This document shows, piece by piece, positions 27,283-36,113 of a stretch of DNA of 64,000 nt (position 1 is the stretch's first letter; the number at the start of each line of letters is the position of its first letter). The DNA comes from Streptomyces antioxidans. Lineage in GTDB: Bacteria; Actinomycetota; Actinomycetes; Streptomycetales; Streptomycetaceae. The notes beneath the pieces are model-generated. The model made no database searches. It saw only the letters and a program-made list of their open reading frames with translations, and was not told the DNA's origin. A program made the translations under genes and the position numbers. The stretch is from contig NZ_LAKD02000057.1 of NCBI RefSeq assembly GCF_000968685.2, forward strand, positions 1-64,000. Reading direction: 5' to 3'.

Positions 27283-28406
27283 TTGCTCCCCGCGCTCGCG
27301 GGGATGGTCCCCCGGACACGGTCATCGTCGGGCAGCGGGTGTGCTGCTCCCCGCACCCGCGGGGATGGTCCCGACCAGGGATTCTGACCATGGGAGAGCC
27401 CCCTCTGCTCCCCACGCCCGCGGGGATGGTCCCTCGTCGGCCATCATCAGGGCCGGGATACTGTCCTGCTCCCCGCGCCTGCGGGGATGATCCCGTTCTA
27501 CGCTGGCAGGAAGGTCGCTCGGCGTTCTGCTCCCCGTGCCCGCGGGGATGGTCCCGCCAGGCCATGTACATGCAGATGCAGCGGATGCTGCTCCCCGCAC
27601 TGGCGGGGATGGTCCCGGTCCGGGCACCGCGCCGAGATCGATCGGCTGCTGCTCCCCGCGCCCGCGGGGATGGTCCCACGGCCAGCCACCCGAGTAAGCG
27701 GGCGATAGTCTGCTCCCCGCCGACGCGGGGGTGTTCCGCTCGCGCCGGTCACCTTCGCGAGCGTCTTCTCGTGCTCCCCACCGACGTGGGGTGCTCCGCT
27801 GCCATCCGGATGGCCCGAGCGGAGAAGACCGTCCTCCCCGCCGACGCGGGGATGGTCCCCCTCTCTACGGAGCGGCAACGGTCATCACCTTCTGATCCCC
27901 ACACCCGCGGGGGTGGTCCCTGGGGCGGTGGGCTTCGTCATGCCTGGGTGCACTGCTCCCTGCACCCGCGGGATGGTCCCGTCTGAATTCAGCGCACACC
28001 GAAATCGGAAGGCTGTTCCCCGCACCCGCGGGGATGGTCCCGAGACGCTGCTGCGTCCCGGTCAGGTGGAGGCGCTGCTCCCCGCACCTGCGGGGATGGT
28101 CCAGCGGCCAGCGGCCGGGTACGGTGGCGGGCCTGCTGTTCCCCGCACCCGTGGGGATGGTCCCTCGGTGACGCCGCGGCCGGCGAGCATGTCGTCCTGC
28201 TCCCCGCACCCGCGGGGATGGTCCCGGGCCTCAGTTCCGGGGGTGCCACGGCCGCGTCTGCTCCCCGCGCCCGCGGGGATGGTCCCGACAGGATGCGGAC
28301 GAGGGCCGGTGCTAGAAGCTGCTCCCCGCGCCCGCGGGGATGGTCCCGCCATGGCGCGCACACGGTGCCTAGGCGGCCTGCTCCCCGCGCCCGCGGGGGT
28401 GGTCCC
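27283..28406 (+). CRISPR. CRISPR array 2, leaderless and decaying, 19 repeats
   Basis: Nineteen 28-29-bp repeats with about 32-bp spacers from 27283 to 28378-28406. Unlike arrays 1 and 3, the repeats vary widely: cores read GCGCTCGC, GCACCCGC, ACGCCCGC, GCACTGGC, GCCGACGC and others, with the worst block at 27710-27892; the repeat at 27953 is 28 bases and one spacer is 33. The left end joins a cas2e stump with no leader, and the right end joins a cas5e stump. Repeats 28258-28378 return to the GCGCCC type. It may still be transcribed but cannot acquire spacers in the normal way. Confidence 0.95.
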
Positions 28407-28438
28407 AACAAGGGCGGGGCCAAGAGGTCCGCCCCGGT

Positions 28439-28624
28439 GAGAACGGCGGGGACTTCCTGCGTGACCAACCCCTCAGCTACGCGGCCGAGTCCCGCCGTCA
28501 TGCCCTGCGCCCCGTGGTCACCGAGACCGTGGAAGTACCCCACCCCGACGTCCAGGCCGCCGCGATGGCCACGATGCGCGTGCCTGAGCACGACCCTCTC
28601 GCCGCTCTGGAGGAGAGCAACTGA
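28439..28624 (+). pseudogene. cas5e 3' stump (second Cascade copy)
   Basis: GGDFLRDQPLSYAAESRRHALRPV, then TETVEVPHPD and VPEHDPLAALEES, is the C-terminal about 60 residues of a Cas5e protein, comparable to the HDPFALLGW end of the intact copy. There is no start, and its 5' side abuts an array 2 spacer. Its TGA overlaps the cas6e ATG (28622-28626) exactly as in an intact operon, so the upstream cas8e-cas11e-cas7e genes have been deleted. Confidence 0.75.
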
Positions 28625-29421
28625 TGTACCTGTCCCGCTTCCGGTTCAACACCGCGCGCCCAGAGGGCCGGCGTCTGCTCTCCTCCCCGCAATCGCTGCA
28701 CGCGGCGGTAATGTCCTCGTTCCCCCATCTGCTGCCCACCGGCACAGGCACCGGCACCGGTAGCGGCGCAGCCGACGGGGCGCGGGTGCTGTGGAGGCTG
28801 GATCGCAACGCGACCGCCGAGGTCCTGCTATATGTCGTCAGCCCCGACCGGCCCGACATGACCCACCTCGTGGAACAGGCCGGCTGGCCAGCGGCAGCCA
28901 CTGCCGAGACCCCCGGCTGGCAGAGCCGCCCGTACGCCCCGTTCCTCGACCGGCTGACGAAGGGAAGCGTGTGGGCGTTCCGCCTCACGGCCAACCCCGT
29001 CCACCAGATCCGCAGGAAGGAAGGCGAGCCGACCAAGCGGACCGCGCACCTGACCCCGATCCACCAGATGGACTGGCTACTGAACCCACGACGCCAGGAG
29101 CGCGGCGGATTCCTCATCTGCGAGAAGCCTGCGGACAAACGCCTCCTGCCCGGCGGCACTACCCACCACAAGCAGCCCCACCACGGCGACCGGTATGAAC
29201 TGATGGTCCGCGACCAGCGCAACTTGTCCTTCCCGAAACAGGGACGGGACAACACCTCAAAACGACACCGCGTCACCCTGGTCACCGTCACCTACGACGG
29301 CCGACTCACCGTCACCGACCCCGACCGGCTCCGCGCCACCCTCACCCAGGGCCTCGGCAAGGCCAAGGCATACGGCTGCGGCTTGATGACCCTCGTACCC
29401 CTCCCCACGACAGTCAGGTGA
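28624..29421 (+). CDS. cas6e: Cas6e crRNA endonuclease, copy 2
   Basis: A 265-residue Cas6e, diverged from copy 1 (17281). MYLSRFRFNTARPEGRRLLSSPQSLHAAVM and the Gly-rich GLGKAKAYGCGLMTLVPL are intact. It has a GTGTGTGSG insertion near residue 40 and reads straight into cas1e. It neighbours array 3, whose repeat loop is ACCC rather than GCCC, so it may be the processing enzyme matched to that repeat. Start ATG 28624 overlaps the cas5e stump's stop. Confidence 0.93.
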   Translation: MYLSRFRFNTARPEGRRLLSSPQSLHAAVMSSFPHLLPTGTGTGTGSGAADGARVLWRLDRNATAEVLLYVVSPDRPDMTHLVEQAGWPAAATAETPGWQSRPYAPFLDRLTKGSVWAFRLTANPVHQIRRKEGEPTKRTAHLTPIHQMDWLLNPRRQERGGFLICEKPADKRLLPGGTTHHKQPHHGDRYELMVRDQRNLSFPKQGRDNTSKRHRVTLVTVTYDGRLTVTDPDRLRATLTQGLGKAKAYGCGLMTLVPLPTTVR

Positions 29422-29425
29422 GCCG

Positions 29426-30403
29426 GTGACCACCGTCGGCCGACGCCCCGCGCTCACCCCCAGGCACCTGACCCGCACCGGCGAACGCCTCTCCTTCGTC
29501 TACCTGGAACGGTGCCTCGTCCACCGCGACGCCAACGCCATCACCGCCGAAGATGCGGACGGCACGACCCACATCCCCTCCGCCACCATCGGCACCCTGC
29601 TCCTCGGTCCCGGCACCCGCATCACCCACCAGGCGATGAGCGTCCTCGGCGACACCGGAGCAGCCGTCGCCTGGGTCGGCGAGCACGGCGTGCGCTACTA
29701 CGCCGGTGGTCGCGCCCTGACCCGCTCCGCCGCCCTCGCCGAAGCCCAGGCCGCCAAGTGGGCCAACCCCCGTACCCGGCTTGCCGTCGCACGCGCGATG
29801 TACCAACTGCGCTTCCCCAACGAGGACCCCACCGGCCTCACCCGGCAGGAACTCCTCGGCCGCGAGGGCCGCAGAGTGAAGGACTGCTACCGCGAGCACG
29901 CCGCCCGCACCGGTGTCCCCTGGCGCGGACGCCGATACACCCCGGGCGACTTCACCAGCGGCGACGCCGTCAACCAGGCCATCACAGCAGCTGCACAATG
30001 CATGTACGGCATCGCCCACGCCGTCGTGGCCTCCCTCGCCTGCATCCCGGCACTGGGCTTCGTCCACTCCGGACACGAACTGTCCTTCGTCCTGGACATC
30101 GCCGACCTGTACAAGACCGAGATCGGCATCCCCGTCGCCTTCGACGTCGCCGCCGAGGACGACCAGGACGTCGGCGCCCGTACGCGCCGCGCTCTGCGGG
30201 ACCGGATCAACCAGACGTCCCTGCTGGACCGCTGCGTTGACGACATCAAAGCCCTGCTCCTGCCGAATGCCGCGGACGGGAGAACGGCCGTCGACCCCGA
30301 CACGGACCGTGTTGTTCTCCATAGTGACGGCGGACGCCAGGTGCACGCTGGCCGAAACTACGCCGAGGGCGACGGCCCGGACAGCGACAAGGTGTTCTGG
30401 TGA
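29426..30403 (+). CDS. cas1: Cas1e spacer integrase
   Basis: A 325-residue Cas1 of the I-E subtype, the catalytic half of the Cas1-Cas2 adaptation complex. Metal-binding residues are visible: Glu in LLGREGRRVKDCYREHA, His in ALGFVHSGHELSFV, and Asp in LDIADLYKTE. GTG 29426 follows cas6e by 4 bases and overlaps cas2e (GTGA at 30400). This is the only intact cas1 in the window; another survives only as a stump at 27080. It adjoins array 3, which has the cleanest repeats. Confidence 0.95.
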   Translation: MTTVGRRPALTPRHLTRTGERLSFVYLERCLVHRDANAITAEDADGTTHIPSATIGTLLLGPGTRITHQAMSVLGDTGAAVAWVGEHGVRYYAGGRALTRSAALAEAQAAKWANPRTRLAVARAMYQLRFPNEDPTGLTRQELLGREGRRVKDCYREHAARTGVPWRGRRYTPGDFTSGDAVNQAITAAAQCMYGIAHAVVASLACIPALGFVHSGHELSFVLDIADLYKTEIGIPVAFDVAAEDDQDVGARTRRALRDRINQTSLLDRCVDDIKALLLPNAADGRTAVDPDTDRVVLHSDGGRQVHAGRNYAEGDGPDSDKVFW

Positions 30404-30756
30404 CCGTCATCGTCTTGACCAACTGCCCGCCCGGCCTTCGCGGCTTCCTCACCCGCTGGCTCCTGGAAATCTCCGCTGGGGTCTTCATCGGCAACCCCTC
30501 GGCCCGCGTCCGCGACGCCCTCTGGGACGAGGTTCGCCAATACGCGGGCCAGGGCCGTTCGCTACTCGCCCACACCATCAACAACGAGCAAGGTTTCACC
30601 TTCCGCACCCATGACCACGCGTGGCGCCCCATCGATCACGAGGGCCTGCCCCTCATCCGACGCCCCCACTCCAAAGCACAGCAGACCACCGGCGTACCGA
30701 AACCGGGCTGGAGTAAGGCATCCCAACGCCGGCGCTTTGGCAGGCGGGCCCAATGA
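30400..30756 (+). CDS. cas2: Cas2e
   Basis: A 118-residue Cas2e, the dimeric scaffold of the spacer integration complex. VIVLTNCPPGLRGFLTRWLLEISAGVFIGNPSARVRDALW is the ferredoxin core, and GFTFRTHDHAWRPIDHEGLPLIRR is a type I-E C-terminal region. A basic tail (SKASQRRRFGRR) follows. The array 3 leader begins right after the stop. Overlapping start with cas1e implies coupled synthesis. Confidence 0.95.
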   Translation: MTVIVLTNCPPGLRGFLTRWLLEISAGVFIGNPSARVRDALWDEVRQYAGQGRSLLAHTINNEQGFTFRTHDHAWRPIDHEGLPLIRRPHSKAQQTTGVPKPGWSKASQRRRFGRRAQ

Positions 30757-30839
30757 TGAGCCAAATGACCGAACTGTCGGAATCAGTAAAAGTATGGGAA
30801 ACGGGCCTCCCCCCGCGTTGAACCCGCAGGTCACGCAGT
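30757..30839 (+). promoter_or_regulatory. CRISPR array 3 leader
   Basis: 83 bases between the cas2e stop and the first repeat. It contains GTAAAAGT and GGGAAACGGG and ends GCAGGTCACGCAGT, nearly the same as the array 1 leader end. The identical placement and flanking uniform repeats mark it as the insertion-guiding leader and likely promoter of array 3. Confidence 0.7.
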
Positions 30840-32230
30840 CTGCTCCCCGCACCCGCGGGGATGGTCCCGCCCGCGGCTCGGGGAGACACCCGCACGCCAC
30901 CTGCTCCCCGCACCCGCGGGGATGGTCCCGCTGCTGGCCCTCGGCCTTACGACGCAGGTCACTGCTCCCCGCACCCGCGGGGATGGTCCCGGTGATCGCG
31001 CTCGGCGTCTCGATCTACATCACTGCTCCCCGCACCCGCGGGGATGGTCCCAGGGCCTGAGACCGGACCTACCTGCGGAAATACTGCTCCCCGCACCCGC
31101 GGGGATGGTCCCATGATCCATAACGCGCGAAAGCCCCATCCGGTCTGCTCCCCGCACCCGCGGGGATGGTCCCCACGCCCGCGTGGCGGCCGACGCAGCC
31201 GCGCGCTGCTCCCCGCACCCGCGGGGATGGTCCCGAGCCGTCAACCCACTGGGCAGCCAGCAGGCCCTGCTCCCCGCACCCGCGGGGATGGTCCCCGGTT
31301 CCTCCTGGTCGTGATCGACGAGGGTGCCTGCTCCCCGCACCCGCGGGGATGGTCCCGGCCCGAGCCGTCCGGCCCGGCGACCCTCCTTCTGCTCCCCGCA
31401 CCCGCGGGGATGGTCCCGACGTCGCCCCCGCCCACGCCGCGGACCACGACTGCTCCCCGCACCCGCGGGGATGGTCCCTCGACCTCGCTCAACGGCAGGG
31501 TGGGGTGCAGCTGCTCCCCGCACCCGCGGGGATGGTCCCTTTGGCTACGTGACCAGTCTCGGACTGAGAGACTGCTCCCCGCACCCGCGGGGATGGTCCC
31601 TCGCCACGGCGGTAAAGAATCTGGCCGCCCGACTGCTCCCCGCACCCGCGGGGATGGTCCCCAGTTGGTTCGCACGCGGGCCCTTGGTGGGTGCTGCTCC
31701 CCGCACCCGCGGGGATGGTCCCGGCACCCGCGCTGAGGTGGGAAGGCAGACCGCCTGCTCCCCGCACCCGCGGGGATGGTCCCACGCCGCCGCCATCCCA
31801 GGTCATCCCCAGTGCCTGCTCCCCGCACCCGCGGGGATGGTCCCTGGTACTGGGGGCCGTTTCGAATCGTACTGCCCTGCTCCCCGCACCCGCAGGTTTG
31901 ATCGCCGTGTTCCATAGCCAGACCTGCTCCCCGCTGCGTGGGCACACCGTGTCTCCGCTGCTCCCCGCACCCGCGGGGATGGTCCCGTGGGCACGTCGAC
32001 CTCGGCGAGCCGGGTGTCCTGCTCCCCGCACCCGCGGGGATGGTCCCGTGGGCACGTCGACCTCGGCGAGCCGGGTGTCCTGCTCCCCGCACCCGCGGGG
32101 ATGGTCCCACCGCCAGCTCAAGAGGCAGGGAGTCCACGTCCTGCTCCCCGCACCCGCGGGGATGGTCCCGGGTAGAGGCCCGCGACCTGGCTGGTGTCCG
32201 CCTGGTCCCCGCACCCGCGGGGATGGTCCC
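30840..32230 (+). CRISPR. CRISPR array 3, type I-E, 24 repeats
   Basis: Twenty-four repeats, mostly at 61-bp spacing. The repeat starts CTGCTCCCCGCACCCGCGG, differing from array 1 by GCACCC instead of GCGCCC. The first 17 (30840-31816) are essentially identical, showing recent acquisition next to cas1-cas2. Repeats at 31877 and 31924 are scrambled with short intervals, then five more follow (31958, 32019, 32080, 32141, 32202). One spacer is exactly duplicated (31987-32018 and 32048-32079). A further broken repeat lies near 32333-32372, inside the 3' end of the GNAT gene. Confidence 0.97.
31987..32079 (+). repeat. Duplicated spacer-repeat unit in array 3
   Basis: The 32-base spacer starting GTGGGCACGTCGACCTCGGC occurs twice in succession around the repeat at 32019-32047. 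This is a 61-bp unit duplication by slippage or unequal recombination near the old end of the array, not a second acquisition. Confidence 0.95.
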
Positions 32231-32356
32231 GACAGGGACTCGGGGAAATCCCTTCGTCGCCGTCGGCGAACTCCAGCACGAGCTGACCTATGACGGGACG
32301 CGCGCCCGCCGAGGCCAAGGGCGACAAGAGTGGCTGCTCCGCCGTCCTGGTCGGCG

Positions 32357-32986
32357 TCAGCGGGGATGGTCCCCAGATCGCGCAGGCCTTGCCCGCTTGG
32401 TATGGGCTGTCCGGCCAGGTCTCTCAAGCGGATCGCGGACCATGGTCGCGAACACCGAGGAGTTCGAGAAGGGCTGCTGCTTGCTGATGTCCTGGTATCC
32501 CCAGGACTCGTATGCCGCCTTCAGCCGTCCGTCGGAGCGAGTGGGATCGACCAAGAGCGTCGCCCGCTTCTCTGCGCGCTCGGCTAGAAGCTTCTCGTGC
32601 AGTATGCGGGAGGTGCCTGCCCCCGCTGGGCCCCGCCACCGCTTGCGGACGAGGATCTCGTTGACGGCGAATGTGCGGCTGCCCGTCTCCCGGATGAAGT
32701 CCTCTGGTAACGGCTGCCGCATGCTGGACCACCACACCGAGTCAGGGCCGAGTGGCACGCCGAAGACGTAGCCGACCGGCCCCTTTCCGTCGTAGCCGAT
32801 GACGGCCTCCCATCCGTCTCGGGAGGCGTATCTGGTCAGGCGTTCATCAAACAGGTCCACAGCGTTGAAGGGATCTTCCATGAGGCCCACCTCCGTGCGG
32901 ACCTCCACGTGGATGTCGAGAAAGAGTTGCCGATACCTCTCGACCTCGCTGGTACGCACGAGTGTCAGCGCGGCAGCTTCAGTCAT
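32357..32986 (-). CDS. GNAT-family N-acetyltransferase
   Basis: A 209-residue GNAT-like protein. FAVNEILVRKRWRGPAGAGTSRILHEKLLAERAEKRATLLVDP carries the acetyl-CoA pyrophosphate-binding region ([RQ]xxGxG-like, here RGPAGAG), and the C-terminal AAYESWGYQ is motif B. Its substrate is unknown. The last residues, ARSGDHPR, and the stop are encoded by the complement of a degenerate CRISPR repeat (32357-32372), so the native C-terminus may have been replaced. The start overlaps the regulator remnant upstream by 4 bases (ATGA), suggesting an old operon. Confidence 0.78.
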   Translation of the reverse strand: MTEAAALTLVRTSEVERYRQLFLDIHVEVRTEVGLMEDPFNAVDLFDERLTRYASRDGWEAVIGYDGKGPVGYVFGVPLGPDSVWWSSMRQPLPEDFIRETGSRTFAVNEILVRKRWRGPAGAGTSRILHEKLLAERAEKRATLLVDPTRSDGRLKAAYESWGYQDISKQQPFSNSSVFATMVRDPLERPGRTAHTKRARPARSGDHPR

Positions 32987-33214
32987 GCGGCCACCGTTCG
33001 GTAGTGGGCCTGCCAGTCGCGGGCCTCGGAATTATGGGGATCGAGAGTGGTGACCTGCTGGGCGAAGCGGTCCAGGAGTTTGCGGACACGTGCGTGCCTC
33101 ACCATTTCTTTGGAGGTGCCCCGCGTGGTGGCGACAGCCTGTTCGAGTTCGTTCTGGCCGAGTTGCGCGACGGCGAGGTGCGCGCTCACCAGGGCGCTAT
33201 TGCGTTTTACCCGT
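32983..33214 (-). pseudogene. C-terminal fragment of an HTH/TPR regulator
   Basis: The translation RNSALVSAHLAVAQLGQNELEQAVATTRG, then HARVRKLLDRFAQQVTTLDPHN, matches the tetratricopeptide tail typical of Streptomyces Xre-type regulators. The N-terminal DNA-binding part is missing; at about 33214 it meets the radical SAM-like fragment on the other strand, a recombination junction. Confidence 0.65.
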
Positions 33215-34012
33215 TGGCGCGTTGATCCGGAGGACTGCGCGGTCCTCAACAGTTTCGAGAACCTGCGCCTGACCGTGCTGGTCACCCACTCCGGTATCGA
33301 GCACGAAGCCATCGAACCGGTGGACTCCCAGATCGCCGCGGAGAGCCTGCGCACCCTCCACGAGCACGCCGAGCGGTACCGCACCATCCTGTACTGGCAG
33401 CCGATCGTGCCCGGTCTCAACGGCTCCGACGCCCACTTGGAGCGCGCTCGGGAGCTGTCCCGGCACGCGCACGCCACTGTCTTCACCGGCCTGTTCTTCC
33501 GCCAGGAGATCGCCGCCTACTACCAGGCGCACGGGCTCTCCACGCCGTATGAGGACACCGCCCGGCGCAAGATCCTTCCCGAGGTGGCCGAGCGGCGGGT
33601 GGTCGATGCCTTCGGCACCCTTGAAGACGCCTCCGCCCCGTGGGGAGCGTTGTTCCGCAAGACGAGCTGCGGCGTGGCCTACGCCCACGGAGAGGCCGAC
33701 TACAACGGCCACTACGGCGTCCGCGAGCTGTGCGACATCTGCCCGGAAAAGCAGCTCGCTCTGTGCCACGCGGCCTGGGTCAAGCCCGATCTCGCGGACG
33801 TCACCGCAAGCGTCCGAGCCCTTGGCGCGACCGGGGCCGTTGAGATCACTGACCGGGCCATCATCGTGGAGGGCCTGGACGAGCCGCCGCGCTACTACCT
33901 CCAGCACGGCTACGGCTACCAGTGCCACGATCGCGAGAAGCCTCACCACTACCGCCAGCACGGCCGTGCCCCCATCGGCTGGCCGACGGAGAACGGAACA
34001 CCCGCACCGTGA
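33214..34012 (+). pseudogene. 5'-truncated radical SAM-like protein
   Basis: An open frame of about 265 codons without a convincing start. It reads VDPEDCAVLNSFENLRLTVLVTHSG, then ILYWQPIVPGLN, and a C-terminal Cys-containing KTSCGVAYAHGE and ELCDICPEKQLALCHAAW. The repeated strand-helix pattern fits the C-terminal half of a radical SAM TIM barrel, but the N-terminal CxxxCxxC cluster motif is absent. It is followed with GTGA overlap by an exonuclease gene, a decayed operon. Assignment to radical SAM is inferred; a plain TIM-barrel protein is possible. Confidence 0.55.
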
Positions 34013-34611
34013 ACTTCGCCACCTGGCCCGCACTGCTCGTCGTGGACGTCGAAGGCAACGGCGCCAATCCGCCCGACTTGGTTGAGGTGGCCGCCCTACC
34101 CGTTCGCGACGGCGGGGCGGATACCAGCACGGCCGGGGCGTGGCTCATCCGCCCGCCCCGGCCCGTCACTTCCCGCGCTGCCAGCATCCACGGTCTGACC
34201 AACGGAGTTCTGGCGCGGTCCCCCCGATGGGGGCAGATCGCTGAGCAGGTCCACGCGCTCCTGGGCACGGTGTGGATCTGTGCCCACAACGCGCACACGG
34301 ACTACCGAGTCCTCAAGGCGCACCTGCCGACGTGGGAACCGGCTGGCGTCCTCGACACCCTCCGCCTGGCCAAGGCCACGTTCAGGGACGTGCCCGGCTA
34401 CAGCCTCGACGCCCTGATCAAGCACACCGCGCCGGACCTCACGGCCGCTCCCGCCCAGCGGCACCGTGCCACCTACGACGCCTATGCCACGGCACAGCTC
34501 CTCATCACCATGGCCAGTCACTATGACACCTGGGACCAGCTCGTCGCGGCGGCTGTGCCGCCCGGCCTGCCGGGCGCCCCCGAGCCAGAAGAGGACCCCA
34601 CCCTGTGGTGA
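34009..34611 (+). CDS. DEDDh 3'-5' exonuclease
   Basis: A 200-residue DnaQ-type exonuclease. Exo I is LLVVDVEGNG (Asp-x-Glu), Exo II WICAHNAHTDYRVL, and Exo III HRATYDAYATAQLL with the DEDDh His and last Asp. GTG 34009 overlaps the previous stop by GTGA; the frame extends upstream without conservation. The preceding gene and the two following genes are broken, yet all motifs here are intact. The next gene overlaps its end by 7 bases. Confidence 0.85.
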   Translation: MNFATWPALLVVDVEGNGANPPDLVEVAALPVRDGGADTSTAGAWLIRPPRPVTSRAASIHGLTNGVLARSPRWGQIAEQVHALLGTVWICAHNAHTDYRVLKAHLPTWEPAGVLDTLRLAKATFRDVPGYSLDALIKHTAPDLTAAPAQRHRATYDAYATAQLLITMASHYDTWDQLVAAAVPPGLPGAPEPEEDPTLW

Positions 34612-35125
34612 CCCAGCAGACACCCATCCGCATCGGGGTGTTCGGCACCCACTCCACCGGCAAGACGACACTGCTCAAGCGGATCCAGATGGAACTGCGC
34701 GGCCACGGGCTCACCGTGGCCCGCACCGGCCGACTCGGCAAACGCGCCGCGGCCATCGGCCTGCCGAAAACGCAACACCACACCGCGGCTCCTACCGAGT
34801 GGATCATCACGCAGGGCATCGCCGACGACATCGCCGCAGCAGCACAAGGTGCCGACATCGTCCTCGTCGACCGTGACGCCTGCGGCTCCTTGCTTCGACG
34901 CAGGCGCCGAACTACGACCTTCTTCTCGCGACCGTGCTGGACCCGGACGAGCCCGTCGATCAGAGCCACGACTACGACCACCGCTACCGCCTCCTGGTGG
35001 ACCGCCACGTCCACGGTCTTCTGGCCGACGACGGGATCCCGCACCAGCGCGTCACCAGCGACCGGGGAAGTCAGACCCGCATCGAACGCGCCCTTCAGCT
35101 CTGCCTCCAGGAGGCCGCCGTATGA
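34605..35125 (+). pseudogene. Frameshifted ATPase/kinase (NadR-like P-loop)
   Basis: The N-terminal part RIGVFGTHSTGKTTLLKRIQ has a perfect Walker A and TEWIITQGIADDIAAAAQGADIVLVDRDA, then the frame breaks between about 34870 and 34905. The C-terminal part NYDLLLATVLDPDEPVDQSHDYDHRYR continues in another frame to 35125. Together they match actinobacterial AAA/NadR-like ATPases of about 190 residues. The break makes a single product impossible without frameshifting. Confidence 0.8.
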
Positions 35126-35886
35126 CCATCACGCTGCCCGCGGGCACCATCGCCATCGCCGGGAAGGCCGTGTCCCGGCTCGGCTTCGGCACGATGCGCC
35201 TGACCGGCCCGGCATCTGGGGCGACCCCGCCACCGCGCTCCGCCAAGCCGTCCACACCTACGGCATCACCCACATCGACACCGCGGACGCCTACGGTCCC
35301 CACACCGTCGAACACCTCATCCACGATGCCTTACACCCCTACCCCGAGCACGTACTGATCGCGACCAAAGTGGGCCTGGCCCGTCCCGCCCCGGACACCA
35401 TGGGTCCCGCATGGCCACCCCGTCTGCCCGCGCGCATGCGTCGAGGCGAGCCTACGGCGGCTGGGCATGGACCGGCTGGAACTCTGTTACCTCCACCGCA
35501 TCGACCCCCAAGTGCCCCTCGGCGAGCAGATCGGCACGCTCCAAGCCCTGAAAGACGAGGGCAAAATCGGTCACATCGGCCTCTCGAAAGTCACACCCGA
35601 GCAGATCCGCACAGTCACCAACGACATCACCGTCGCCGCCGTGCAAAACGTCCTCAACATGGGCGCGGACCGACACGACACCGCACGCGAACTCTGCCGC
35701 GACCTCTTCATCCCCTATGTTCCATACCGGCCCCTCGACGCCGGCACTCTCGCACAGCAGGGGCATATCGACGCAGCCCTCAACTGGCTGCTCCACCTCG
35801 GGAACCACGTCGCACCCATCCCCAGCACCAGCTCACCGGAACACCTCCGCCAACTTGTCGCCGTCGTGACGGGCACGCGGATATGA
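35122..35886 (+). pseudogene. Frameshifted aldo/keto reductase
   Basis: Starts ATG 35122 overlapping the ATPase end. AVSRLGFGTMRLTG is a normal AKR N-terminus; a 1-base loss near 35215 shifts to GIWGDPATALRQAVHTYGITHIDTADAYG with the catalytic Asp/Tyr segment. A second shift near 35420 leads to MDRLELCYLHRIDPQVPLGEQIGTL and a normal C-terminus ending 35886. The whole AKR fold is represented across three frames. The 227 bases after it show no gene. Confidence 0.85.
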
Positions 35887-36113
35887 GGCGAACACTCAGG
35901 CCGACCGCGGTTCCCATCACTCGTCAGCACCACACAGGGAAATCAGCGCCCTGGTCGAGGGACCCGCTCGCCATCGGCGAGGGCTGGCGGAAACGTGCCC
36001 GTATGGGAGGGCTTACCTACCCGTCAACCGGCTGCGTGACGGCACCGTTCACGGCTGGTGAGAGGCGTTTCAGGGCGGCGGGGTACGTGTCCTCGGCGGT
36101 AGGCGCCGTGGTG

